Source: JAGQSZ01 sp049647585
Lineage (GTDB): Bacteria; Actinomycetota; Acidimicrobiia; Acidimicrobiales; Microtrichaceae
Direction: 5' to 3'
DNA: 64,000 nt
Assembly: GCA_049647585.1 (NCBI GenBank)
Contig: JBARXY010000026.1
Location: forward strand, 62,001-126,000
Position 1 is the stretch's first letter, and each line of letters starts with the position of its first letter. Positions 8,710 through 17,074 of the stretch are shown here, piece by piece. The position numbers were made by a program, and so were the translations under genes. A model generated the notes under the pieces. It saw nothing but the letters and a program-made list of their open reading frames with translations, ran no database searches and had not been told where the DNA came from.

Positions 8710-9131
8710 TTTCCTATTTCGATACCTCATCCGTTGTACCACTCATCGTGAACGAGCCTTCAACAGAGCTATGCAACCGGGTATGGAATGAGTCGACGCG
8801 AGTGATGTGCGTCAGGTTGCTCTATCCCGAGGCTCGCGCTGCTCTGGCGAAAGCTGAGAGGATAGGTCGGCTCAACAGGCTTCAGCTTCGCGCGGCTGTC
8901 GCCGAGCTCGACTCGATCATCACTCAGGTGGACCACATCGAGGTGAGCTCGAGTCTTACCCAGGAGGCCGGCGAGTTAGCCGAAGCTCACGGCCTGCGCG
9001 GGTACGACGCTGTGCACCTGGCGGCTGCAGCGGCAGTCCATGATGGTGACGTCGTGCTGGTGACCGGCGACTCAGCTCTTGCGGCCGCAGCGAGAGCAAT
9101 CGGACTCGCCGTCCTCGTAACGCAGCCCTGA
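8706..9131 (+). CDS. vapC: PIN-domain ribonuclease toxin
   Basis: 141 aa PIN domain. The acidic residues of the metal-dependent RNase site are visible: D6 (SYFDTSS), E42 (YPEARAAL), D101 (GYDAVHLAAA) and D122 (VTGDSALA). VapC toxins cut tRNA or rRNA and halt translation when the antitoxin is degraded. Start is a GTG overlapping the antitoxin stop. A 13-bp perfect inverted repeat begins one base after the stop codon (9133-9177) and may end the transcript. Confidence 0.92.
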   Translation: MISYFDTSSVVPLIVNEPSTELCNRVWNESTRVMCVRLLYPEARAALAKAERIGRLNRLQLRAAVAELDSIITQVDHIEVSSSLTQEAGELAEAHGLRGYDAVHLAAAAAVHDGDVVLVTGDSALAAAARAIGLAVLVTQP

Positions 9132-9132
9132 A

Positions 9133-9177
9133 GTCGCTGGACGAAGCTTGATCAGGAGCACAGGTTCGTCCAGCGAC
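9133..9177 (+). terminator. 13-bp inverted repeat after vapC
   Basis: The arm GTCGCTGGACGAA (9133-9145) and its exact complement (9165-9177) flank a 19-nt loop. It starts directly after the vapC stop. There is no T-run, so it may be a factor-independent-like end, an mRNA-stabilising hairpin or a protein site rather than a classic terminator. Confidence 0.45.
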
Positions 9178-9602
9178 CGTGAGGGTTCTGAGCTGTTTCT
9201 ATGGCTCGAGTTCCAGAGCTTGCACACCAGTTCCCCGAGGTTTGCACACGTTCTAACCCCGCCTCGAAGTGATTGGGAGCGCTGTCGACCGCCAGTTTTG
9301 TCCGTCGCAGCTGCCATGTCAGAGATGAAGCGAACCGCTTGCGACATTGGCTGGTGGTTACTCAAAATTCGTCTCAGCGAGAAGCCGATCTGGAAGACGA
9401 GGTCAAAGAGCTCACGTCGGAGATCGAGCTTCTGAATGCCAAGCTGTCGATCCAAAATCCACGGCCGGGATGTGCGGAGGCTGAACACGCTTGACCTGGC
9501 AGGGGTCAGCTGGTTCGGAGAATCCTGCCAGTCGGCCGTGGCCCGGGGAGTCCCGATTTATTTCGCTATAGATAGGGCTTTATTTCGCTAATACCCCAGA
9601 GA
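9178..9602. other. Gap between VapBC and tRNA-Gly; no convincing gene
   Basis: A short plus-strand frame ending at 9494 encodes a C-terminal coiled coil (LEDEVKELTSEIELLNAKLS) but has no good start signal; it may be a gene remnant. Just before the tRNA the DNA becomes AT-richer and carries a 12-bp direct repeat, TTTATTTCGCTA, at 9557-9568 and 9579-9590. Confidence 0.4.
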
Positions 9603-9672
9603 GCGGGTGAAGGGAATCGAACCCTCGTCAACAGGTTGGAAACCTGTGGCTCTACCATTGAGCTACACCCGC
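9603..9672 (-). tRNA. tRNA-Gly (anticodon TCC)
   Basis: Read on the minus strand, a full cloverleaf is present. The acceptor stem is GCGGGTG/CACCCGC, the D arm is GCTC-AATGGTA-GAGC and the anticodon arm is ACAGG-TTTCCAA-CCTGT. The T arm is GAGGG-TTCGATT-CCCTT. The anticodon is TCC. CCA is not encoded. Length 70 nt. It lies just outside the left edge of the proposed integrative element. Confidence 0.95.
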
Positions 9673-9794
9673 GTGCACCGCTGCGGAAGCCGAACCACCG
9701 CACTGGAAGGCTTGAAGGTAGCAGGACCGACAGGCCGGATCTAACCACAAGTCCCGCAGGACAGTCTGGCCCAAAGCCGGTCTGTCCCGAGGGT

Positions 9795-9813
9795 TGTGGT
9801 CGGGACGGGGAGA
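9795..9813 (-). repeat. Left attachment-site-like copy (tRNA-Pro 3' fragment)
   Basis: Exact 19-bp match to the region at the 3' end of tRNA-Pro(TGG) at 14667-14685, with a partial match continuing through a GAAC block (gtcgaac versus tttgaac). The rest of the tRNA is absent here. Confidence 0.6.
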
Positions 9814-10464
9814 GTCGAACGCCGTTATTTGCATGTTCTGGGGGTGCTGAGCGGGGCCTGACGGCGGCTGTCGGCCTATTCCGGAAGGTGTGTGACCAAT
9901 CTGGGACCACTCCGGCCGTCGTCGTGCGACGTAGATCGACACCCGAAGGCGACGACACCCACCGCGTCGTGGTGGGCGGGCCGGCCATCAGGCAAGTCAC
10001 CGACGGCGCGATAGTCGTCGCGTTGCCCATCGCAGCCCGCAGCTGCTTCTCGCAGTCATCCCGCCAGCCCTGCTTCAGGTCCTCGGTCTGGTGCTGGGCG
10101 TGCTCGAGGAAACGGTCAGCGATCCAAGCCGAGGTGGGCTTCAGGCCGAAGAGGATCACTGCCAGCAGGATCGCGCCGGCGACCGTCACCGCTGCCTACT
10201 TGCCTCCTACGTCCATGAAGGTCGAGGTGCCATCGACGAAGTCCATGGCCGAACACTACGACCGACCGCTGACGGTCACCGGGCTTCTCATCGTCCTGTC
10301 CGAGGCGCGCTTGTCTGGACCGATGTGAGAGGTGCGATCGCCACCAGCAACGGTTCGTCTCTCCGGGTCAACGGTGGCGCCCTCGGCCACTAGGAGACTG
10401 CTGAGCAATCCGGGGCTGGGTGTTTCGATTCGCGTTGTTGGTGTGGATCGAAAAGAATGGGGGG
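9814..10464. other. Element left arm: no secure gene; one possible small membrane-protein remnant
   Basis: On the minus strand, a frame starting at the GTG at 10189 begins with a plausible membrane segment and charged helix (AGAILLAVILFGLKPTSAWIADRFLEHA, positions 10180-10090). It then turns into low-quality sequence and runs through the attachment repeat and tRNA-Gly, so only its first 60-90 codons could be real. A 16-codon ORF (10246-10196, minus) precedes it. I see no complete gene. The left end of the transposase remnant begins near 10390. Confidence 0.35.
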
Positions 10465-11061
10465 ATGCAGGGTTCGTCTGTTCCGGATCGTGAGTTGTTG
10501 GACGCGGCTGCGTTGTGTTCGCATCTGCTCGGGGAGGGATCGGTGCACGCGTTCTTGGCTGAGCATCGCCTCCGGTTGTTCCCGGACGAGTTGTTCGCTG
10601 ATCTGTTCCCAACGAAGCGTCGTCGCCCGTCAGTTCCCGCCGATGTGATCGCAACGGTGATGGTGTTGCAGTCGTTGGAGGGCCTGTCGGATCGTGAAGC
10701 GGTCCGAGCGTTGCAGACGAATATTGCGTGGAAAGCAGCTGCCGGGTTGGCGTTGACCGATGAGGCGTTCCACTCAACGGTGCTCACCTTGTGGCGCAAC
10801 AAGCTGCGCGAATCGGATGCTCCCCAACGGATCTTCGACGCGGTTCGGGCAGTGATCGTCGAGTCAGGTGTCATAGCGAACAAGACCCGCCGGGCGTTGG
10901 ATTCAACGGTGCTCGACGACGCGGTCGCACGCCAGGACACGGTCACGATGATCTCGGCCCAGATACGCCGGGTCCGCAGACTGATCCCCGAAACAGGTTC
11001 GGGCTGTCGGCCTCGCTGGCCCCTGTGTGCGATCCCCGCTCCATGCCCAGGTGCGGAATAG
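10465..11061 (+). pseudogene. Truncated IS1182-like transposase
   Basis: Residues 1-175 match the N-terminal part of DUF772/IS1182-type transposases: LLGEGSVHAFLAEHRLRLFP, DLFPTKRRRPSVPADVIATVMVLQ, then LEGLSDREAVRALQTNIAWKAA and LTDEAFHSTVLTLWRNKL. Full proteins of this group are about 450-550 aa with a DDE domain; here homology stops near 10990 and the frame ends in unrelated sequence at 11061, so the catalytic part is lost. The ATG at 10465 follows a G-rich ribosome site. It is a remnant inside the tRNA-Pro element. Confidence 0.8.
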
Positions 11062-11109
11062 CCTCCAAGCGGCGAGAGTGGGAACAACCGACGTCTGGAG
11101 GATGGTGCT

Positions 11110-12090
11110 GTGAACTCGGTGGTGGCTCGGTTCGCAGTGGTCGATGATGAGACGGGTGCGCAGTCAGCGTGCTGGCGGATCTGGACTGGCTCCAAGCGGC
11201 CCTCCGACGAGACCTACCTGGCGCCCCGTTCGATCGTCGCTGACATCAAGGTCAGTCTCCACGCGAGCGGAGAGTGCCGGATAGGGCCGAACGAACCTCT
11301 TCGGAACCGATTGTCCCCCGACGACCGCCGCGCCTTTTCGGTCTGGAGCATCGATCCCACCGACTTGCCATGCCGATTGATGTCGATCCTTGTGCACCGC
11401 TCCGAACTTGGAAACAATCCGGGAGCGAAGGGACAGATTCCCGTGCCGATCCCACACGGAGTAGAGGCGCTTGAGTTGGTGGTGGCGCTGGTGGATCCGG
11501 AGACGGTGGCCGAGCTTCCACTGAATTGGTCGGTCGCTACCCTCTTGGATCGGGCCACTACCGGCACAGCGGTCGCAGTATTCGCAGTCCCCGTAGACGC
11601 TCGCCCGGAGCTCCTGGCCGAGGCGAAGGAAGGGCTCTCGGCAGAGTTCGACTCGTGGCGCCTTCCGGTCTCCTGGCCGGATTCCTCGACAGGATGGGCA
11701 ACGCTCGCGCCCGACGAGGGCGGTGAGCCCGTGCTTATGGAGATTCGGTTCGAGGAAGAGGTGCCCTGGCGGCCTCCCGTAGCTCTGGGTGGCTTCGAAG
11801 GAGAGGTCCGCCCGTGGAGCGAGCTTCCAAACCCAATGCCGGACGACCTCGACACCTGCGCAGTCGTGGCCCGGTCGGTCGAAGGGTCGGTGACGGTGTT
11901 CATCAACGACGGTGCGCGCTGCACCCACGGGCACCTTCGTGAAGATCTCGAGTTGCTCCTGAAGTCGTTCCATAGCGACGGCCCCTATTCCGGCTGGGAC
12001 GCAGTGGCCGACGGGGAAGGCAGTTTGCGCGGATGGGTCACCAGGCTCGCGACGAAGAGTGCGCTCGATCGATTTCAGGGGAATCGTTAG
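11110..12090 (+). CDS. Uncharacterised protein in the integrative element
   Basis: 326 aa, no signal peptide or membrane segment. I do not recognise a named domain. The N-terminus (RFAVVDDETGAQSACWRIWTG, then YLAPRSIVADIKVSLHASGECRIG) resembles a type of unannotated actinobacterial protein where a tryptophan-rich strand precedes KVSLHASG. The rest is beta-rich, with several WxxP and acidic segments. The start GTG at 11110 follows a GGAGG site at 11097-11101. It lies 72 bp before the leaderless frameshifted gene at 12162, in the same direction, so both may be one cargo unit. Confidence 0.65.
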   Translation: MNSVVARFAVVDDETGAQSACWRIWTGSKRPSDETYLAPRSIVADIKVSLHASGECRIGPNEPLRNRLSPDDRRAFSVWSIDPTDLPCRLMSILVHRSELGNNPGAKGQIPVPIPHGVEALELVVALVDPETVAELPLNWSVATLLDRATTGTAVAVFAVPVDARPELLAEAKEGLSAEFDSWRLPVSWPDSSTGWATLAPDEGGEPVLMEIRFEEEVPWRPPVALGGFEGEVRPWSELPNPMPDDLDTCAVVARSVEGSVTVFINDGARCTHGHLREDLELLLKSFHSDGPYSGWDAVADGEGSLRGWVTRLATKSALDRFQGNR

Positions 12091-12148
12091 GGGAGCGTTC
12101 CTTCGCTCGCCTAGATCCTCACCAGTCTGTTGCAAAGTTGCAGTCACC

Positions 12149-12154
12149 TAGAGT
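12149..12154 (+). promoter_or_regulatory. Putative -10 box (TAGAGT) of the 12162 gene
   Basis: TAGAGT lies 7 nt before the GTG at 12162, the spacing seen at other likely leaderless genes here. It fixes the start downstream of the longer frame, which would overlap the preceding gene. Confidence 0.5.
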
Positions 12155-12161
12155 CGGCGGG

Positions 12162-13911
12162 GTGGAGCAGGATGCGTACTCGCTCGGACTCGCCATCGAC
12201 CTTGCGCCGCGTTCGGTCGAAGCGGTTGACATCGCCACGGTGGGCCTGTTCGCGAGGAGAACAGAAGCGCGTCGATCAAGCGCGGCGCAGCAGGTACTCA
12301 AGGATGTGCTGGAGCCGCCCGTCGAGCTCGGAGCCAGCGCAGGATTTGAGCTGCTCACTCACGCTCTCGCCGAGCTCGCGGACGCAATTCAACAAGCACT
12401 GCGAGGAACAGACGGCTGGAGCTTGTGGACCTGCTTAAGGCACGTGTCGCAGGTGGCGTGGGCAAGACCTACAGATGCTGCAGCGCTGGCGCCGGCGATT
12501 CGACACGTCGCTGAGACAGCTGTGGAACGCTTCTCCGACTGGGGCGTTACCGCCCAGGTTGGGCGAGAGCCCGGCGAATGGTCGGCAGCGGATATGGATG
12601 GCGTCGCCGACATTCTCGTCGCCGCGGAGAGTTACGCCTTGGTCATGAGTATTCGGCGGCGAGTAGCGAAGGGACAGAGAATCGAGGTCCTCGCTGTCGA
12701 TCCGTGGGAGTTCGGTGTGCTCCGAGACGTGTCGGTCGAACGATGGATTGAGACCCGCGACGCCCGGGTGTCGGCCGGGTTGAACTTCGCCAGTGTGCTC
12801 GGGCAGCTGTGGCCCGAACCGCCCGCTCCGCGCACGGAGGCATCGACCCTCGATCCGTCGATCTGCGTCGGCTCCTTCGTGGACGCTGCGATGCTCGCGA
12901 AGGACCACGAAGCCCAAGGAAAGGTTTCGGTCAGCCAGACGTCGTACGGTGCACCGATCTGGACAGCCGACGTCGTGGCCCCTTGGGATGAGTGGCCGTT
13001 CCTCGGTCAGGTGGTATCAACGTTCGCGCCGTTCGACGCGATCATCGAACGGCACCTCGGGTTCTCAACGACTGACCTCCTCGCAGTCCTCGCCGCTCTG
13101 ACAGGAGGAGTGTTTGAGGGCCGCTCACCATCCACGTTGCCCACTGAGTTCGAAACCTGCGGGTACGCCGTGCTCGCTGGTGACGCCCTAGATATCGAGC
13201 GCGTGCGACTCCACGCGCGACGCGTCGGCGTGAAGCCAGCGTCGCTCGATCAAGGACGGATAGATGCGGTAATCGTGGCGCTGTCGAAGGGGCGTTGCGA
13301 GCTCGACGGCGCCCTCCGTTCCGTCCGCTTCGTCGACGGACGGATCCTGTTCGATGCGCGGGGCGTCGCTTGTCGGCGTTCTGCTTGCGGGTCTAGGCGG
13401 CGACGAGCAGTTCGAACGCGGTTCTTCGAGAGCATTCGAGAATCAGGTCCACCGCTCACTCTCTGCCGAGGGCACTCAACCCTTTCCGAGCGGCATGGCG
13501 ATTCGCTTGCATGGCCGGATGATCACCGATCTCGACGCGTCTGTAGTGATCGATGACGTACTGATCGCGGTTGATTGCTACTCGTCGGCATGGACGCCTG
13601 CTCATGACCGGGGCGATCACCGGGCAACTAGGAATCGAAGCGACAATCTGATTCAGAAGCTTCGGGATTGGGACGACAAGTGGCGTCGCATCGCGGCCGA
13701 TCCTCCAACGGAGATCAAGCGCCGGGGTGTGCGGTCGGTCGTTCCAGTCGTCGCAACGGCCGGCGCCGAGTGGCTGGCGTCCGATGATTCGGATCTATGG
13801 ATCACCGCCGCAATTCCGCGGATCTGCACGATCGCTGAGCTGACTCAAGTGATCGACTTCGACTTCGATCGCTTATTGACGTTCGGCATCGAGGTTCGAC
13901 TCGGCGAGTGA
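12162..13911 (+). pseudogene. Uncharacterised gene with one frameshift; C-terminal domain nuclease-like
   Basis: Two frames together make one protein of about 580 aa. The first runs from the leaderless GTG at 12162 to about 13365 (ending FVDGRILFDARG). The second continues in the +1 frame to the TGA at 13909-13911 (SLVGVLLAGLGG onward). Removing one G from the GGGG run near 13361 joins them smoothly. The C-terminal part has ENQVHRSL, then MITDLDASVVIDDVLIAVDCYSS, the order of a PD-(D/E)xK nuclease. The usual Lys of the last motif is replaced by Tyr (DCYS), so activity is doubtful. The N-terminal 390 residues are alpha-rich with no recognised domain. The change could be a real mutation or a read error. 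Confidence 0.6.
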
Positions 13912-14090
13912 TCGCCATATGCCGGTAGGCGATCCGCAAGCTCCGGGCTAGTGGTCACTCGGACGTCTTCCTTGCGGTCGAGCGCGATCACACCGACATG
14001 GCGGCTAGGTTCATTTCCGGCGTGGCAGGTCACTAGTAGGGGCGGGCGTCGCTCCTGTCGTCGTAGCGGGCGGCCAGCCCGTCGTGCGCC

Positions 14091-14581
14091 TCAGGGGAGG
14101 GGTTGTCGAGGTAGATCCGAGATGCTGCGAGCACCTCGCCGAGAGCGAGGCGGACGGACTTCGGGCTCAATCTCGGGCAGGGCTTGCTCGATTTGATTCA
14201 GAGCTTCGTCTGCCATCACGACTAGTCGATCGGGCCTGTCGTTATCGAGCCCTGCGGGCCATGTCGGTCGATCGTGCTCCCGGCAGTACATGTGGGTGAC
14301 GCGATTGTTTACGAATCGTCCCCATGTCGAGTCGGGGCGTGCCGAAGCGTGAAATCCGGTGAGCGTGAAGTAGCACCCCTCGGATCGAGCTCTGCAAATT
14401 GGAACAGATTCCGAGCGTGAACGACGGCGCTCGTGATCAGGGCGACAGAGTGGTCGCCCGCTCGACCCGCCGCGAACTCTGTCGCAGCATGAATCATCCA
14501 CTTGAGTTCGTAGAGAAGGTGAGCTCGAATCTGATAGATCGCCTCGGGAATCGTCCACGACTTCTCTTGCTTCCGTAACAA
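14091..14581 (-). pseudogene. Uncharacterised gene with one frameshift
   Basis: The N-terminal piece (LLYELKWMIHAATEFAAG to HARNLFQFAELDPRG) lies in one minus-strand frame and ends out of frame near 14380. The continuation (CYFTLTGFHASARPDSTWGRFVNNRVTHM, then RPTWPAGLDNDRPDRLVVMADEAL) is in the neighbouring frame, ending at 14091. Adding one G to the GGGG run at about 14377-14380 restores one frame of roughly 160 aa. I do not recognise the family, but both halves look like real protein. No ATG opens the frame and the upstream side is the element edge, so the N-terminus may also be lost. Confidence 0.55.
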
Positions 14582-14666
14582 GATTTGTGACCAATCTGCC
14601 CACCGGCCGATTCCGGTGGGCCACCGAACCGAGACCCCAGCGTTCTTGCGGGTTCTCTGGCCCAGA

Positions 14667-14685
14667 TGTGGTCGGGACGGGGAGA
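14667..14685 (-). repeat. Right attachment-site-like copy at the tRNA-Pro 3' end
   Basis: The 19 bases include the tRNA-Pro acceptor 3' strand, part of the T stem and five bases beyond the tRNA. They match 9795-9813 exactly. Confidence 0.6.
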
Positions 14686-14745
14686 TTTGAACTCCCGACC
14701 CCCTGCTCCCAAAGCAGGTGCGCTACCAGGCTGCGCCACGTCCCG
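14672..14745 (-). tRNA. tRNA-Pro (anticodon TGG)
   Basis: Minus-strand cloverleaf of 74 nt. The acceptor stem is CGGGACG/CGTCCCG with discriminator A. The D arm is GCGC...GCGC, the anticodon arm CCTGC-TTTGGGA-GCAGG and the T arm GGGAG-TTCAAAT-CTCCC. The anticodon is TGG. No CCA is encoded. The tRNA is intact, as expected when an element restores its target. Confidence 0.96.
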
Positions 14746-14922
14746 TCGGCCAGGAACACTACAACGTGTGGGGCTTGGTCCCCGCACCGGTATCGACACC
14801 GACTGCCATGTCGAAGGCGCCGCCTCTGAAACAGCGGAGAACGGTGACGCGGTCCGGGCCATGGAACCCACCGGTGCCCGATGCCGGAGCACCCGAGGTC
14901 AGGGACTACGATCTTCGTTCTC

Positions 14923-16293
14923 ATGAAGTCAACGATCGAGCCCCTCGAGGGCAACAAGGTAAAGGTCGTCGTCGAGTTCGACGAGGCGGAGTTCGAGCCA
15001 TCAATCGCTCAGGCGTGGCGTGAGATTGCCAAGGAGGTCCGGATCCCGGGTTTCCGTCCCGGCAAGGCACCCCGAAAGCTGCTCGAGAAGCAGTTCGGCA
15101 CCGACTACGCACGAGCCGAAGCCCTTAAGAACGCAGTCCCCGAGTTCTACAGCCAGGCTGTGATCGGTGAGGACATCGACGTCATCGCCGCTCCGGATGT
15201 CGAGATCGTCTCGGGTGAAGAAGAAGGCCCCGTCACCTTCGAGGCTGTCGTCGAAACCCGCCCGATCGTTCAGGTCGCAGGATATGGAAGTCTCCGGGTC
15301 GAGGTCCCCAACCCCGAGGCGAGCGACGCCGAGATCGACGAGCAGATCGATCGCCTCCGTACCCAATTCAGCGAACTGGTCGAGGTCGACCGGGCAGCAG
15401 CGGACGGCGATTACGTAACCATCGACATCTCCGGAACCCAGGATGGTGAAGAGGTCGATGGTCTTACGGCGGACGACTACCTGTACCTGATCGGTTCGGG
15501 GATGATCGCCAGCGAGTTTGACGAGAACCTTGTGGGCGCAAAGGCTGGTGACAAGCCTGTATTCAAGGCGGAGCACCCCGACCCCGACGAGGATGAAGTT
15601 GAATTCGCCCTCGAGGTCAAGAACGTCAAGGAACGAGTACTGCCAGAACTGACCGACGTCTGGGTGGCCGACGCCACCGAGTTCGAGACCGTTCAGGAAC
15701 TTCGCGACGAGACCCGGAACAACATTTCAGGTTCTCGTCGCTCCGACACAGCCGTCGCGGCTCGCAACAACATCGGTACCGAGCTCGCCAAGCTGGTCGA
15801 GATCGACGCTCCCGAGTCGATGGTCAGCTCCGAGGTCCAGGGTCGCCTGTCCAACCTTTCCCAGCAGCTCCAGCGCAGCGGAATGCGCCTTGAGGACTTC
15901 CTGCAGATGTCGGGCCAGGACATCGAGGAGTTCAGCGCCGGGCTGAAGGAATCCGCCGAGGAGTCGATCAAGGTCGATCTTGCACTTCGCGCTGTAATCG
16001 CTGCTGAAGGACTCGACGCGACAGATGCCGAGGTGGACGAGGAAATCGAGTCGTTCATCGGTGACGCCGATATGAGCCTTGAGGACGCCCGGACCGAGCT
16101 GCAGGACGCTGGCCAGATTCCGGCGGTACGCTCGGAAATTGCCAAGCGCAAGGCCATGGAGTGGCTCGTCGACCGGACCCAGGTTGTCGACCCGGATGGG
16201 GTAGAGGTGGACCCATCGCTTCTCGTCCTGCCTGAAGACGATCACGACCACGATCATGACCACGATCATGACCACGACCACGACCACGACTGA
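14923..16293 (+). CDS. tig: Trigger factor with a His-Asp-repeat tail
   Basis: 456 aa ribosome-associated chaperone and peptidyl-prolyl isomerase. The N-terminal ribosome-binding domain has FRPGKAPRKLLEKQFG near residues 45-60. The FKBP-like domain follows (DGDYVTIDISGTQDGE, then LIGSGMIASEFDENLVGAKAGD), then the helical chaperone arms. The start is the ATG at 14923 (MKSTIEPLEGNKVKV), 10 nt after a TACGAT box. The C-terminus ends in nine consecutive His-Asp pairs after LPEDD, a likely metal-binding tail. It is 24 bp from clpP, as in many bacteria. Confidence 0.96.
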   Translation: MKSTIEPLEGNKVKVVVEFDEAEFEPSIAQAWREIAKEVRIPGFRPGKAPRKLLEKQFGTDYARAEALKNAVPEFYSQAVIGEDIDVIAAPDVEIVSGEEEGPVTFEAVVETRPIVQVAGYGSLRVEVPNPEASDAEIDEQIDRLRTQFSELVEVDRAAADGDYVTIDISGTQDGEEVDGLTADDYLYLIGSGMIASEFDENLVGAKAGDKPVFKAEHPDPDEDEVEFALEVKNVKERVLPELTDVWVADATEFETVQELRDETRNNISGSRRSDTAVAARNNIGTELAKLVEIDAPESMVSSEVQGRLSNLSQQLQRSGMRLEDFLQMSGQDIEEFSAGLKESAEESIKVDLALRAVIAAEGLDATDAEVDEEIESFIGDADMSLEDARTELQDAGQIPAVRSEIAKRKAMEWLVDRTQVVDPDGVEVDPSLLVLPEDDHDHDHDHDHDHDHDHD

Positions 16294-16317
16294 CCCAAAC
16301 CGGGTTAAGGAGCTGAC

Positions 16318-16980
16318 ATGACAGCCGCAAGTTTGAACCCACTCCTCAGTCCTCAGAACTACATGGTCCCGAACGTCATTGAGCAGACAAGCCGTGGTGA
16401 GCGTTACTCGGACCTGTTCTCACGACTTCTTCGTGAGAACATCATCTTTCTGGGTACGCCGATCGATGACACAGTCGCCAACCTGGTTTGTGCCCAGTTG
16501 TTGTTCCTCGAGTCCGAGAACCCTGACCGGGACATCAGCATCTACATCAACTCACCCGGTGGCGACATCAACGCGCTGATGGCGATCTACGACACGATGC
16601 AGTACATCCGGCCAGAGATCACGACTCTCTGCTTCGGCCAGGCCGCGTCAGCTGCAGCGGTCCTGCTCGCCGCAGGTACGCCCGGCAAGCGGATGGCCCT
16701 TCCGAACGCCCGCGTTCTGATCCACCAGCCCTACGCGCAGTCCGGCTACGCGCAGGTGTCGGATCTTGAGATCGCGGCCAATGAGATACTCCGCCTCAAG
16801 CAGACACTCGAAGAGGTTCTCGCCCGTCACACCGGCCAGCCGATCGAGAAGATTGCCAAGGACACCGACCGTGATTACGTGCTCACCGCCGCCGAGGCGA
16901 AGGAGTACGGCATCATCGACGAGGTGATCGAGGAGCGTGTCGCAGTAGACAACTCCGGAGCAATCACTGCCGTCAGCTGA
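16318..16980 (+). CDS. clpP: ATP-dependent Clp protease proteolytic subunit
   Basis: 220 aa serine protease forming the 14-mer chamber fed by ClpX. The catalytic triad is visible: S111 in GQAASAAAVLLA, H136 in VLIHQP and Asp near 186 in DTDRDYVL. The Gly-rich SPGGDINA loop is present near 79-86. A good ribosome site (TAAGGAG) precedes the ATG at 16318. It lies between tig and clpX in one direction, so the three probably share control. Confidence 0.97.
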   Translation: MTAASLNPLLSPQNYMVPNVIEQTSRGERYSDLFSRLLRENIIFLGTPIDDTVANLVCAQLLFLESENPDRDISIYINSPGGDINALMAIYDTMQYIRPEITTLCFGQAASAAAVLLAAGTPGKRMALPNARVLIHQPYAQSGYAQVSDLEIAANEILRLKQTLEEVLARHTGQPIEKIAKDTDRDYVLTAAEAKEYGIIDEVIEERVAVDNSGAITAVS

Positions 16981-17074
16981 TTATCGGTAAGAATGGTCAT
17001 CCGGCGTCGTGCGACGCCACTGCTCGTCCGTGACCCTCGGGTCGCGTGTACCGCTCGAGAACTGAGGATCAAGC

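Larger units (their letters stand above)
9795..14685. mobile_element. Degraded integrative element inserted at tRNA-Pro(TGG)
   Basis: A 19-bp exact direct repeat, tgtggtcgggacggggaga, occurs at 9795-9813 and 14667-14685. The right copy covers the 3' end of tRNA-Pro and the bases just beyond it; the left copy is an orphan tRNA-like fragment in the same orientation. This is the layout left by a tyrosine-recombinase element using a tRNA 3' end as attB. Between them lie a truncated transposase, an unknown gene and two frameshifted genes. A second direct repeat, tgtgaccaatctg, sits inside each end (9891-9903 and 14586-14598). No integrase remains. Similarity of the orphan copy to other tRNAs by chance is the main alternative. 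Confidence 0.6.

Noticed and set aside
9566..10189. 207-codon minus-strand frame with a membrane-like start
   Set aside because: It runs through the attachment repeat and tRNA-Gly; only its first part could be real, so it is described as a remnant and not called as a gene.
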